A stretch of 64,000 nt of DNA. Source: Polyangium fumosum. GTDB taxonomy: Bacteria; Myxococcota_A; Polyangia; Polyangiales; Polyangiaceae. Below, piece after piece: positions 56,392 through 64,000 of the stretch. The notes below the pieces were generated by a model. That model was not told the origin of the DNA, ran no database searches, and saw nothing but the letters and a program-made list of their open reading frames with translations. The position numbers and the translations under genes are program-made. The stretch is taken from the NCBI RefSeq assembly GCF_005144585.1, contig NZ_SSMQ01000006.1, positions 233,522-297,521 on the forward strand, given 5' to 3'. The stretch's first letter is position 1. Each line of letters opens with the position of its first letter.

Positions 56392-56618
56392 TAAGACCTC
56401 CCCCCTCTGACATCTGCGTCATAGCGGCGCCGGCTGGCACACCGGTTCCCGCCCAGCGCGAACCCCCTTTCACGGGCACCCGCGCCCCCCACGAAGAGCG
56501 ACCCCGCACCCCGATTCGGATTCCGTTTCCTGTCCGCGCAGTTGGAGCGAACCCAGGAGGCGGCGAGATTTCGACAGAGGCTGGCTTCTTATTTGCCAGG
56601 CGAAGCCGCGGAGGCCTC

Positions 56619-58421
56619 ATGCGAACCCATCTTCGACGCCCGCTCGCCCTGCTCCTCGTCTCCCTCGCCGGCGCCAGCATCGCCGCCGGATGCTCCGGCA
56701 TCGACGATACCTTCGTCCCCAACCAGGACATCGCCGTCGCCGCCGTCTCGCCACCTGCCATCTCCGGTGGCACCCTCGCCATCTCCGGTGACGGTCACAC
56801 CGCCATCGCCGCCGACCCAGACCGCGACATGATCTGGATCGTCGACCTCGAAGCCGGCGCCCTGAAAGCCAAGGTCGCCCTCGAAGAAGGCGACGAGCCC
56901 GGGCGCGTGGCCATCGACAAGAGCGGCCGCGCCCACGTGGCCCTGCGCTCCGGCGGCGCCGTCGCCTCGATCGACGTGGCCAGCGGCAAGCTGCTCGAGC
57001 GTCGTCAAGTCTGCGCGACGCCCCGCGGCATCGCCTACGAGGCCGCATTCGACCGCCTCCACGTGGCATGCAACACGGGCGAGCTCGTGACGCTGCCAGC
57101 CGCAGGCGGCCCGGCAACGCGCGTGGTGAAGCTCGGCCGCGACCTGCGCGACGTGGTGGTGGACGGGAACAGGCTGCTCGTAAGCCGCTTCCGCACCGCC
57201 GAGGTGCTCGTCGTGGGCCTCGAAGGAAAGATCATTCAGGAACAGAAGCCGGCCCCGGTGAAGACCTTCGACCCGTTCACCGGCGGAGAAGCGAGCTTCG
57301 AGCCCGCCGTGGCCTGGCGCATGGTGTCCCGCCCGAACGGCGGCGCCCTGATGGTGCACCAGCGCGCGTCCTCCTCGCCGGTGGTGATCGAGCAACCCGG
57401 CGGCTACGGCAGCGGCGGCGGCTGCGACGGGAGCATCGTGCAAACGACGGTGACCGAGGTGGAGCCCGGCGACGAGGAGGTGCCGATCGTGATCCCGCCC
57501 GTCGGCGCCGCATCCCTCTCCGGCACGGCCCTGCCCGTCGACATCGCCATCGCCCCGAACCAGGACGAGGTGACGATCGTCGCCGCCGGCAACAACGCAA
57601 TCCTGCGGACGTCGCGTGCCTCCATCACGATCGGCGAGCCCACGGGCTGCGATCCGTCGTTCAGCGAGCCAGTGCCCGGTCAGCCGATCGCAGCGCAATA
57701 CTGGGGCGACCACCAGCTCGCCGTGCAACTGCGCGAGCCCGCGGCCATCTACCTGCCGAACACGCAGCAGACGATCGAGCTGCCCGGCGAGTCCCGCAAG
57801 GACACGGGCCACGACGTGTTCCACAAGAGCGCAAACGGCTTCAGCTCGCTCGCCTGCGCCTCCTGCCACCCGGAGGCGATGGATGACGCCCGGACCTGGA
57901 ACTTCAACCCGATCGGGCCACGTCGCACGCAGTCGATCCGCGGCGGCATCCTGGCGACGGCCCCCCTGCACTGGGACGGCGACATGGAAGACCTCGGCCA
58001 CATCATGAGCGAGGTGTTCGTGAACCGAATGGGCGGGACGCAGCTCGGCCCGCGTCAGTCGCGTCTCGTCGGTCGCTGGATCGACGCGCAACCCGTGCTG
58101 CCGAAAGCCGAGGTCGCCGACACGACCGCGGTGGAGCGCGGCAAGGAGCTCTACTTCGACGCCAAGGTGGGCTGCGCGAGCTGCCACAGCGGCGCGAAGC
58201 TGACGAACAACGACTGGGCCGACGTAGGCACGGGCAAGGCCTTCCAGGTGCCCACCCTGATGGGCCTCGCCGACCGCGCCCCCTTCATGCACGACGGCTG
58301 CGCCCCCACGCTGCGCGACCGCTTCAGCCCCGCCTGCGGCGGCGGCGACAAGCACGGCGTGACGTCGCATCTGTCCTCCGCCCAGGTCGACGACCTCGTG
58401 GCGTACCTCGAGACGCTGTAA
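56619..58421 (+). CDS. Dihaem c-type cytochrome lipoprotein with beta-propeller
   Basis: 600 residues. The signal peptide ends in AAGC (Cys25). A beta-propeller-like region spans about 45-380 (GHTAIAADPDRDMIWIVDLE, GRAHVALRSGGAVASIDVAS, LPVDIAIAPNQDEVTIVAAG). Two haem sites follow, both CASCH (near 413 and 519), each with a later Met (LMGLADRAPFMHDG) that can be an axial ligand. GGAGG precedes ATG by 7 nt. It resembles peroxidase- or MauG-like dihaem proteins in its heme half. It likely works in periplasmic electron transfer or oxidation; the partner is unknown. A structured repeat begins 13 bp after its stop. Confidence 0.92.
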   Translation: MRTHLRRPLALLLVSLAGASIAAGCSGIDDTFVPNQDIAVAAVSPPAISGGTLAISGDGHTAIAADPDRDMIWIVDLEAGALKAKVALEEGDEPGRVAIDKSGRAHVALRSGGAVASIDVASGKLLERRQVCATPRGIAYEAAFDRLHVACNTGELVTLPAAGGPATRVVKLGRDLRDVVVDGNRLLVSRFRTAEVLVVGLEGKIIQEQKPAPVKTFDPFTGGEASFEPAVAWRMVSRPNGGALMVHQRASSSPVVIEQPGGYGSGGGCDGSIVQTTVTEVEPGDEEVPIVIPPVGAASLSGTALPVDIAIAPNQDEVTIVAAGNNAILRTSRASITIGEPTGCDPSFSEPVPGQPIAAQYWGDHQLAVQLREPAAIYLPNTQQTIELPGESRKDTGHDVFHKSANGFSSLACASCHPEAMDDARTWNFNPIGPRRTQSIRGGILATAPLHWDGDMEDLGHIMSEVFVNRMGGTQLGPRQSRLVGRWIDAQPVLPKAEVADTTAVERGKELYFDAKVGCASCHSGAKLTNNDWADVGTGKAFQVPTLMGLADRAPFMHDGCAPTLRDRFSPACGGGDKHGVTSHLSSAQVDDLVAYLETL

Positions 58422-58434
58422 AGGGAGAGTGGTT

Positions 58435-58743
58435 GGGGCGTTGCCCCAAACCCCAGCAGGGGGCTGTCCGCCCCCTGCACCCCGGACCAGGCACGGCCTG
58501 GACCGGGGGTGGAAGAACTGCGCATCGCGCAGTTCTTCCAACGGGCCCGTGGCAAGACCACGAGCGACCTCGCCCACCAAAACAGCCTCGCCGCTCCATC
58601 CAAGACAGCAGCGCTGCCCTACCTGCTAGGCACCTTTTCCCTGTCGACAGCGCGCTTGCGCGCTGTCGTCCTCGGTCCAGGCCGTGCCTGGTCCGGGTCC
58701 AGGGGTGGACAACCCCTGGTCGGGGTCCGGGGTGAAACCCCGG
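58435..58743. repeat. Structured inverted-arm repeat element, copy 2
   Basis: 309 bp between the cytochrome gene and a membrane-protein gene. Left arm from GGGGCGTTGCCCC (58435), right arm ends in CCGGGG-TGA-AACCCCGG (58727). Hairpins are at 58458-58478 (CAGGGGGC and GCCCCCTG), 58510-58540 (14 perfect pairs, same sequence as in copy 1) and 58645-58668 (CGACAGCGCGC and its complement). The sequence GGACCAGGCACGGCCTGGACC is repeated exactly as its inverse complement in the right arm. The spacer resembles the copy-1 spacer in inverse orientation, showing that the elements are related as units. A further stem (GCGCAA, then TTGCGC) follows at 58744-58760. Confidence 0.87.
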
Positions 58744-58796
58744 CGCAAGTTTTTTGCGCATCCCGTCGGATCCTCGTCAGGGGGCGCGTGATTGGG

Positions 58797-58802
58797 TATC
58801 CT
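58797..58802 (+). promoter_or_regulatory. Candidate -10 element, very short leader
   Basis: TATCCT ends 8 nt before GTG 58811. No Shine-Dalgarno is visible. Transcription would start at the first codon or a few bases before. Confidence 0.35.
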
Positions 58803-58810
58803 CCCGAGGC

Positions 58811-60709
58811 GTGAACGTCGAACAACGAATCGCGGCGCTGGAAGCGCTCCTTGACAAGGTTCAGAAGAACGCCGCGTTGCCTCGGCCTGAGCGGGCTGGG
58901 CTCGGCTTGCTCGCGGTGAAGCCGGGGGACGACGTGGTTGGCGCCCCGATCCCTGTGATCGCGGAGGCGGCGACGCCCATCGCCACCAAGAAGCCCGACA
59001 TCGGCGAGGACCTTTGGGACGAGGCGCCTGCGAATGCGCCGCCGCCGAGGGCCGTGGCCATCGCGGCTCCGTTGCCTGGCCTCAAGGAGGGCACGCCGAA
59101 GACGCCGCCGGCCGTGCCGGCCAAACCTGCGCCTGCGGCTGCCAAGCCGGCGGCCGTGCCGGGACCGAAGCCCATCACGCCGGTCACGACGGCTGCGAAG
59201 CCGGCGGCCGTTGCGCCGACCGCTGCCAAACCTGCGGCGGTCCCGGGCCCGAAGCCCATCACGCCCGTCGCCACCGGCGCGAAGCCGGCTGCCACGCCGC
59301 ACGCCACGCCCGCGGCGACCAAGCCCGCGGCTGCGATGCCCAAGCTCGCGACGCCTGCGACGACGCCCATCGCGACGAAGCCGGCGATCAAGCCGGTCGA
59401 TGAGCTCAAGAGGACGATCCCTGGCGTCGGCGATGGGGAAGAGGTCGGGGATTCTCGTCCGCCGCCGCTTCAGGATGCGGATGCGATCACGGCGCCGCTC
59501 GCGCTTGCGCCCGAGCAGATCGAGGCCCTCATCGGGGGCGAGAAGAAGCCGGAGATCACGAGCACGGGCTTGCCCTCGGCGATCGTCGAGGACGGCGACG
59601 GCGAGGATGCCGAGCCGACGAAGCTCTTCGAGCCTGCTTCGACGTCGAAGCCGAGCGCGGCGCTCTTGGGTGCCCTCGTCAAGCCCGAGCCCGAGACGAA
59701 GCCCGTGTCTGAGCGGAAGCCGGTCGTCGAGGCGAAGCCCGAGCCCGAGACGAAGCCCGAACCCGAGGCGGTCGTCGAGCTCGAGACGAAGCCCGCGTCC
59801 GAGAAGAAGCCGGTCCTCGAGGTCAAGCCCGAGCCCGAGGCGGTCGTCGAGATCGAGACGAAGCCCGCGTCCGAGAAGAAGCCCGCGAAGAAGCCCGAGC
59901 CCGAGGAGGCATCCATCGAGCTCGGCGCGGCGGAGCTCGAGCCCAAGCCCGAGTCGGAGAAGAAGCCGGCTGTGAAGCCGCCGCTCCCGCCGAAGAAGCC
60001 TGAGGCCGAGAAGAAGCCTGTCGTCGAGACGAAGCCGCCGGTCGAGAAGAAGCCGCCGGTCGAGAAGAAGCCCGTCGTCGTGGCGAAGGAGCCCGAGGAG
60101 ACGAAGCCCGAGCAGGAGCCGAAGAAGGGTTTGCCCGGGTGGCTGCTCGTCGCTGCGGCGCTCTTGCTCATCGGCGCGGGTGTGTTCGTCGCGATGCAGA
60201 AGGGCTGGATCCCCGGCGTCGCGCAGCCCGGAACCACGGGCGGCGCCGTGACGCCTCCGCCCACGCCCACGCCTGCGCCCACGGAGCCGGAGAAGGCGGC
60301 GCCCACGCCCACGGACACGGCGGGGACCGCGCCGGCGCCCACGGACAGCGCCGTGGCGGCTCCGCCTGGCAGCGCGTCGGCTGCGCCGGCGGGCAGCGCT
60401 TCGGCGGAGCCTGCAGCGAGCGCGAGCGCTGCGCCGACGGCGGAGGCGCCCCCGGCGAAGGATCCGGCGACGCTCCCGCCGACGCGTGGCGTCTTGACCG
60501 TGACCTCGAACAAGGCGGCGCTCATCTTCTTGACCGGCAAGCTGGTCGGGAACACGGGCGAGGCGCTCGAGGTCGACTGCGGTCCGAAGTTCGTCCGCCT
60601 CGCCGAGCCCGGCGAGACGAACCCGACGAAGGCCAAGTGGCTCACGCCGGGTCAGTCGGCCGTGATCAACTGCCAGAAGGCGAACACCGTCACCATCAAC
60701 GTGCCCTGA
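58811..60709 (+). CDS. Single-pass membrane protein with long Pro/Lys/Glu-rich region
   Basis: 632 residues from GTG 58811; an ATG at 58754 would add 19 non-conserved residues. The N-terminus is a helix (EQRIAALEALLDKVQKNAAL). About 370 residues of Ala/Pro/Lys then Lys/Pro/Glu repeats follow (KPEPETKPEPEAVVE, KKPEPE), like a long cytoplasmic stalk. A membrane segment (GWLLVAAALLLIGAGVFVAM) lies near 445. The exported C-terminus (about 475-630) has a Pro/Ala/Thr linker and a PEGA-like domain (GVLTVTSNKAALIFLTGKLV) with two Cys (VDCGPKF...INCQKA). It may be a structural spanning protein; no homologue recognised. Confidence 0.82.
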   Translation: MNVEQRIAALEALLDKVQKNAALPRPERAGLGLLAVKPGDDVVGAPIPVIAEAATPIATKKPDIGEDLWDEAPANAPPPRAVAIAAPLPGLKEGTPKTPPAVPAKPAPAAAKPAAVPGPKPITPVTTAAKPAAVAPTAAKPAAVPGPKPITPVATGAKPAATPHATPAATKPAAAMPKLATPATTPIATKPAIKPVDELKRTIPGVGDGEEVGDSRPPPLQDADAITAPLALAPEQIEALIGGEKKPEITSTGLPSAIVEDGDGEDAEPTKLFEPASTSKPSAALLGALVKPEPETKPVSERKPVVEAKPEPETKPEPEAVVELETKPASEKKPVLEVKPEPEAVVEIETKPASEKKPAKKPEPEEASIELGAAELEPKPESEKKPAVKPPLPPKKPEAEKKPVVETKPPVEKKPPVEKKPVVVAKEPEETKPEQEPKKGLPGWLLVAAALLLIGAGVFVAMQKGWIPGVAQPGTTGGAVTPPPTPTPAPTEPEKAAPTPTDTAGTAPAPTDSAVAAPPGSASAAPAGSASAEPAASASAAPTAEAPPAKDPATLPPTRGVLTVTSNKAALIFLTGKLVGNTGEALEVDCGPKFVRLAEPGETNPTKAKWLTPGQSAVINCQKANTVTINVP

Positions 60710-60813
60710 AGGCGCGCCGCGCGAGCGGCGCACGTGCGAGGAAGCCTCGAGGTCCCAGGCCTCGGGGCTTCTTCGTTTCGAACGCGGGTGGCGCGGACCC
60801 GCAGGCGGAATGG

Positions 60814-60819
60814 TAGGCT
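60814..60819 (+). promoter_or_regulatory. Candidate -10 element, very short leader
   Basis: TAGGCT ends 9 nt before ATG 60829. No Shine-Dalgarno is visible. The upstream gene ends at 60709, so the element is in intergenic DNA. Confidence 0.3.
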
Positions 60820-60828
60820 CCGCGCCGC

Positions 60829-62490
60829 ATGGACGTGCAGCAAGATGGGCAAGCGGCCGAGGCGCAGGACGCCCCGGAGACGAACGAGACCAACGAGACG
60901 GCCGAGGCGAGCGCGCCCGAGGCGCCCGAGGCGCCGCAAGCGCTGCCGCAGGCGACGACGGGGGCGAGCGGCCCCTTCCCGACGCAAAGCCCGCTCGATG
61001 GATCCGCCCTGCCGGCCGTGACGGCGACGTCGGCGAGCGAGATCCCGGCGCTCGCCCGCAAGGCGCGTGAGGCGCAGCGGGCGTGGGCCGCGAAGACGCC
61101 GCGGGAGCGGGCGAGCGTGATCGCGCCCGTGAAACAACGCATCCTCGCGCGCGCCGAGGAGATCGCGGACCTCGTGCACCGCGAGTGCGGCAAGCCCATC
61201 GAGGAGGCGGCGCTCGCCGAGGTGCTGCCGAACGCGGACCTCGTCGAGTACTGGACCGACGCGATCGAGGAGCTGCTCGAAGGCACGACGGTCGAGTTCG
61301 ATCCGCTCTCGTATCCCGGCAAGATCGGCCGGATCCACAAGGCGCCGCGCGGGCTCGTCGGGCTCGTGACGCCGTGGAACTACCCCGTGGCGATCCCGCT
61401 TCGAACGATCGTGCCGGCGCTGCTCGCGGGCAACGCGGTCCTCTTCAAGCCGAGCGAGATCACGCCGCGGGCGGGCGCGCTCGTGGCGTCGCTCTTCGAA
61501 GGGCTCTTGCCCGAGGGGCTGCTCGCGCTCGTGCAAGGCGGCGGGGACGTGGGCGCGGCGGTCGTCGATGAAGCCGACGTCGTGGTGTTCACGGGCAGCG
61601 TCGCGACGGGGAGGCGCGTGGCCGTGCGCTGCGCGGAGCGGCTGATCCCGTGCTCGCTGGAGCTCGGCGGCAAGGACGCGGCCATCGTGCTCGCCGACGC
61701 GCTGGTCGAGCGGACGGCGAACGGCATCGTCTGGGGCGCGTTCACGAACGCGGGGCAGAACTGCGCGTCGATCGAGCGCGTGTACGTGGATCGGAAGATC
61801 GCGGACAAGATCGTGCCGCGCATCGTGGAGCTGACGAAGAAGCTCGAACCGGGCCGCGATACGGCCGTGCTCACGACGTCGCGGCAGTGCGACATCGTGC
61901 GGCGTCACCTCGCGGAGGCCGAAGCCGCCGGGGCCGAGGTGCTCGCGGGCGGCGCGCCCGAGGCAGGATCGCTCGCGTTCGCGCCGACCGTCGTGAAGCT
62001 CGATCACGAGGACACGCCGCTGCTGCGCGAGGAGACGTTCGGGCCGATCCTGCCGATCGTGCTCGTGGACGGCGTGGAGGACGCGATCACGCGGGTGAAC
62101 GCGTCGACGTTCGGGCTCACGACGAGCTTGTGGACGCGGCGCGTGGGCGCGGCGCACGTGATGGCGCGGCGCCTCAAGACGGGCGTGGTGACGATCAACA
62201 ACCACGGCTTCACGGCCGCCGTGGCCGCGGCGCCCTGGACGGGCACGGGCGAGAGCGGGTACGGCATCACGAACAGCCCGCACGCCCTCAGCGAACTGAC
62301 GCGCCCGCAGTTCGTCCTCGAAGACCGCAACAAGGCCGCGCGTGAACTCTGGTGGTACCCCTACACGCCCGTGCTGCGCAAGATCGCCTTCGCGATGGCG
62401 CGCGTGCGGGGTGGGGCGGGCTTGTTCGGTCGCATCGCCGCGGTCTTCGAACTCGTCGCTGCGCTGCCGAAGCGCCTGCTCGGAGGATAG
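60829..62490 (+). CDS. Aldehyde dehydrogenase family protein
   Basis: 553 residues. The N-terminal 45 residues are an acidic Glu/Ala/Asn-rich extension without structure, unusual for the family. The ALDH core has the NAD-binding FTGSVATGRRVAV, the general base Glu in SLELGGKDAAIVLAD near 275, the nucleophile Cys in NAGQNCASIERVYVD near 312, and RLKTGVVTINNHGFTAAVAA, ETFGPILPIVLVDG. The C-terminus (about 505-553) has an amphipathic, aromatic tail (LWWYPYTPVLRKIAFAMARV) that could bind membrane. It oxidises an aldehyde with NAD(P)+; the substrate is unknown. It is followed 2 bp later by surE. Confidence 0.94.
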   Translation: MDVQQDGQAAEAQDAPETNETNETAEASAPEAPEAPQALPQATTGASGPFPTQSPLDGSALPAVTATSASEIPALARKAREAQRAWAAKTPRERASVIAPVKQRILARAEEIADLVHRECGKPIEEAALAEVLPNADLVEYWTDAIEELLEGTTVEFDPLSYPGKIGRIHKAPRGLVGLVTPWNYPVAIPLRTIVPALLAGNAVLFKPSEITPRAGALVASLFEGLLPEGLLALVQGGGDVGAAVVDEADVVVFTGSVATGRRVAVRCAERLIPCSLELGGKDAAIVLADALVERTANGIVWGAFTNAGQNCASIERVYVDRKIADKIVPRIVELTKKLEPGRDTAVLTTSRQCDIVRRHLAEAEAAGAEVLAGGAPEAGSLAFAPTVVKLDHEDTPLLREETFGPILPIVLVDGVEDAITRVNASTFGLTTSLWTRRVGAAHVMARRLKTGVVTINNHGFTAAVAAAPWTGTGESGYGITNSPHALSELTRPQFVLEDRNKAARELWWYPYTPVLRKIAFAMARVRGGAGLFGRIAAVFELVAALPKRLLGG

Positions 62491-62492
62491 CC

Positions 62493-63281
62493 GTGGAGGA
62501 TTCTCGCCCGCTCATTCTGCTCTCGAACGACGATGGCTACGCCGCAGAGAACCTGCGCGCGCTGCATCAAGCGCTCACCCCCTACGGCCGCGTGATCGTG
62601 TGCGCGCCCGAGGTGAACCAGAGCGCCACGAGCCACTCGCTCAGCCTGCACCGGCCCCTGCGGCTCCGAAGCGTCTCGGAGGACGTGTTCGCCATCGACG
62701 GGACGCCGGCCGACTGCGTCTACGTGGCGATGCACTCGAACAGCCGGGTGCTGCCGCGCAAGCCTGATCTCGTCGTGTCAGGGATGAACCACGGGCTGAA
62801 CCTGGGCGTGGACGTGTTCTACTCGGGCACCGTCGCAGCCGCGCGCGAAGCCGCGATGCGCGGGGTGCCCGCCGTCGCCGTGTCCGCCGACGCGAAGGCC
62901 GATCGCGCCGCCGCCGCCGCGCTCGGCGCGCGGATCGCGATGGAGACGCTCGCCGCCTTCCGGCGCACGCCACCCGCGCGCGCGCCGCTCTTCAACGTGA
63001 ACGTGCCGCCGGGGAACGCGTGGCCCGTTCGTGCCACGAAGCTCGGCGCGCGGCTCTACACGGAGAGCGTGATCTTCCGAGAAGATCCGCGCGGGCAGGA
63101 GTACCTGTGGATCGGCGGCGGCGGCGTGCGCCACGATCACGTGCACGGCTCGGACACCGAGGCCTTCGACGAAGGCGCCGTCGGCGTCACGCCTCTCACG
63201 CAAGATCTCACGTCACTCGATCACCGCGACCTCTGCATGGCCACATGCGCGGCCGTTTCCCTCCGCAATCGCGAAGGCTAG
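62493..63281 (+). CDS. surE: 5'/3'-nucleotidase SurE
   Basis: 262 residues from GTG 62493, 2 nt after the dehydrogenase stop. The metal site NDDGY (N12-D14) at the start, then NQSATSHSLSLHRPLRLR, DGTPADCV, DLVVSGMNHGLNLGVDVFYS and GTVAAAREAAMRGVPAVAVS are all intact, as in SurE phosphatases. It removes phosphate from nucleoside 5'- and 3'-monophosphates and short polyphosphates in stress survival. The next gene codes for adenine salvage, so both act on nucleotide pools and likely share a transcript. Confidence 0.97.
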   Translation: MEDSRPLILLSNDDGYAAENLRALHQALTPYGRVIVCAPEVNQSATSHSLSLHRPLRLRSVSEDVFAIDGTPADCVYVAMHSNSRVLPRKPDLVVSGMNHGLNLGVDVFYSGTVAAAREAAMRGVPAVAVSADAKADRAAAAALGARIAMETLAAFRRTPPARAPLFNVNVPPGNAWPVRATKLGARLYTESVIFREDPRGQEYLWIGGGGVRHDHVHGSDTEAFDEGAVGVTPLTQDLTSLDHRDLCMATCAAVSLRNREG

Positions 63282-63293
63282 TCTTCTGCCGCG

Positions 63294-63872
63294 ATGACGA
63301 CCCCCTTCGATCCCGACAAGCTGCCCGGGGACCACGCGCTCGTGTACCTGCAATCCAAGCTGCGGGACGTGCCCGACTTCCCGAAGCCCGGCATCCTGTT
63401 CAAGGACATCACGCCGCTGCTCGCCGATCCGCGAGCCCTGCACATCACGATCGATCTGCTCGCGGAGCGGTTCATCGGCGAGCGCATCGACGTGGTGGTC
63501 GGCATCGAGTCGCGCGGGTTCATCTTCGGCGGCGCCGTCGCGACGCGGCTCAACGCCGGCTTCGTCCCCGTGCGCAAGCTAGGCAAGCTGCCCTGGAAGA
63601 CGGATCGGCTGACCTACGCCCTCGAATACGGCGAAGCCGAGCTCGAGATGCACGTGGACTCGATCCCGAAAGGCGCACGCGTCCTCGTGATCGACGACGT
63701 CCTCGCCACCGGCGGCACGGCAAGCGCAGCCGCCGAGCTCACACGCAGGCAAGGCGGCGTCGTGGCAGCCTTTGCGTTCGTCGTGGAGCTCGATTTCCTC
63801 GCAGGGCGATCGAGGCTCGACAGCGAGAACGCGCGGCCCGCCGTGTACTCGCTCGTGCACATCGGCGGCTGA
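63294..63872 (+). CDS. apt: Adenine phosphoribosyltransferase
   Basis: 192 residues from ATG 63294. The N-terminal region has the family's VPDFPKPGILFKDITPLL and GIESRGFIFGGAVA. The PRPP-binding motif is VLVIDDVLATGGTAS at 130-144. Dimer-hood residues (KLPWKTDRLTYALEYG) are present. The enzyme makes AMP from adenine and PRPP. It lies 12 bp after surE. TAG of surE plus TCT gives a -10-like TAGTCT 9 nt before the start, but this could be chance. A hairpin follows the stop. Confidence 0.98.
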   Translation: MTTPFDPDKLPGDHALVYLQSKLRDVPDFPKPGILFKDITPLLADPRALHITIDLLAERFIGERIDVVVGIESRGFIFGGAVATRLNAGFVPVRKLGKLPWKTDRLTYALEYGEAELEMHVDSIPKGARVLVIDDVLATGGTASAAAELTRRQGGVVAAFAFVVELDFLAGRSRLDSENARPAVYSLVHIGG

Positions 63873-63876
63873 GCCT

Positions 63877-63901
63877 AGAGCGCCGACCCGTTCGGCGCTC
63901 T
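63877..63901 (+). terminator. Hairpin terminator after apt
   Basis: AGAGCGCCG and CGGCGCTCT pair exactly around a 7-nt loop, starting 5 nt after the apt stop. No T tract follows. It is the first of four consecutive hairpins. Confidence 0.6.
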
Positions 63902-63985
63902 GCGAGATCGCGAAGCGAGCTCGCCTCGGGGGGTGAATCGACCGGGCTTTGCCCGGGCGAGAGGGGGACGCGAGGCGTCCCCCTC
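63902..63985. repeat. Three further hairpins, possible structured repeat cut by window end
   Basis: Imperfect stem GCGAGATCGC/GCGAGCTCGC (63902-63924), CCGGGC-TTT-GCCCGG (63942-63956) and GAGGGGGACG-CGAGG-CGTCCCCCTC (63961-63985). The arrangement as a row of hairpins resembles the structured repeats at 51328 and 58435, but sequence similarity to them was not established. Confidence 0.5.
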
Positions 63986-64000
63986 GGGACAAAAGAGCTA

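Overview
The window is about 70% GC and almost every gene reads as Myxococcota, most likely order Polyangiales (Polyangium/Sorangium-like). The signs are a protein with a MYXO-CTERM-like tail followed by an outer-membrane barrel, Cys-rich lipoproteins with NGDETDxDCGG motifs, two motor gene sets of one TolQ-type and two TolR-type subunits (the composition of the gliding motor AglRQS), many lipoproteins, and a sigma-54 response regulator. No plasmid, phage or CRISPR marker was seen. The replicon looks chromosomal, with short operons (often 4-base start/stop overlaps) and tight convergent gene ends.

Layout. 1-4917 (minus strand) is an envelope operon: AMIN-like secreted protein, LptD-like barrel, NtrC-type regulator, TolC-like protein cut by the window start. 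5231-8552 (plus) carries a PEGA-domain protein and two paralogous Cys-rich lipoproteins. 8553-17401 holds an alpha/beta-hydrolase lipoprotein, a small HTH/zinc-ribbon regulator, a propeller-BRCT-pentapeptide fusion, a lipoprotein, the MYXO-CTERM/barrel pair and a MenB-like enzyme. 17577-24338 has a very large nucleotide-transporter/HEAT/cNMP-domain fusion, then a TMTC-like TPR glycosyltransferase co-transcribed with an OmpA-TSP3 protein. 24577-26635 carries a DUF6600-like protein and a lipoprotein. 26701-36081 (minus) holds an M16 protease pair (one active, one without the zinc site), a zinc-ribbon membrane protein, two overlapping cation:proton antiporter genes and an XPB-associated-domain protein. 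36408-39657 is a three-gene operon with 4-base overlaps: HD hydrolase, barrel, glycerate 2-kinase. 39669-45414 holds two back-to-back motor sets around a 768-bp control region. 45476-55101 (minus) has a SWIM-SNF2 helicase, a divergent membrane pyrophosphatase, a TolC protein and a RIFT-barrel/lyase-like lipoprotein. 55936-63872 (plus) has a small unknown protein, a dihaem propeller cytochrome, a low-complexity membrane protein, an aldehyde dehydrogenase, SurE and Apt.

The non-coding DNA is unusually structured. Two related elements of about 310-325 bp (51328-51652 and 58435-58743) each consist of two inverted arms built of consecutive stem-loops. Across the four arms several stems vary by compensatory changes while loops stay fixed. 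A degenerate 42-43-bp tandem array of small palindromes (55494-55850) precedes a small gene of unknown function. A run of four hairpins follows apt at the window end. Several genes without a Shine-Dalgarno sequence carry a -10-like TANNNT hexamer only 7-9 nt before the start codon, which suggests very short or absent leaders. The candidates for something undescribed are these structured repeats, the propeller-BRCT-pentapeptide fusion, the transporter-HEAT-cNMP fusion and the altered pyrophosphatase. All functional calls come from reading motifs by eye; no database search was run.
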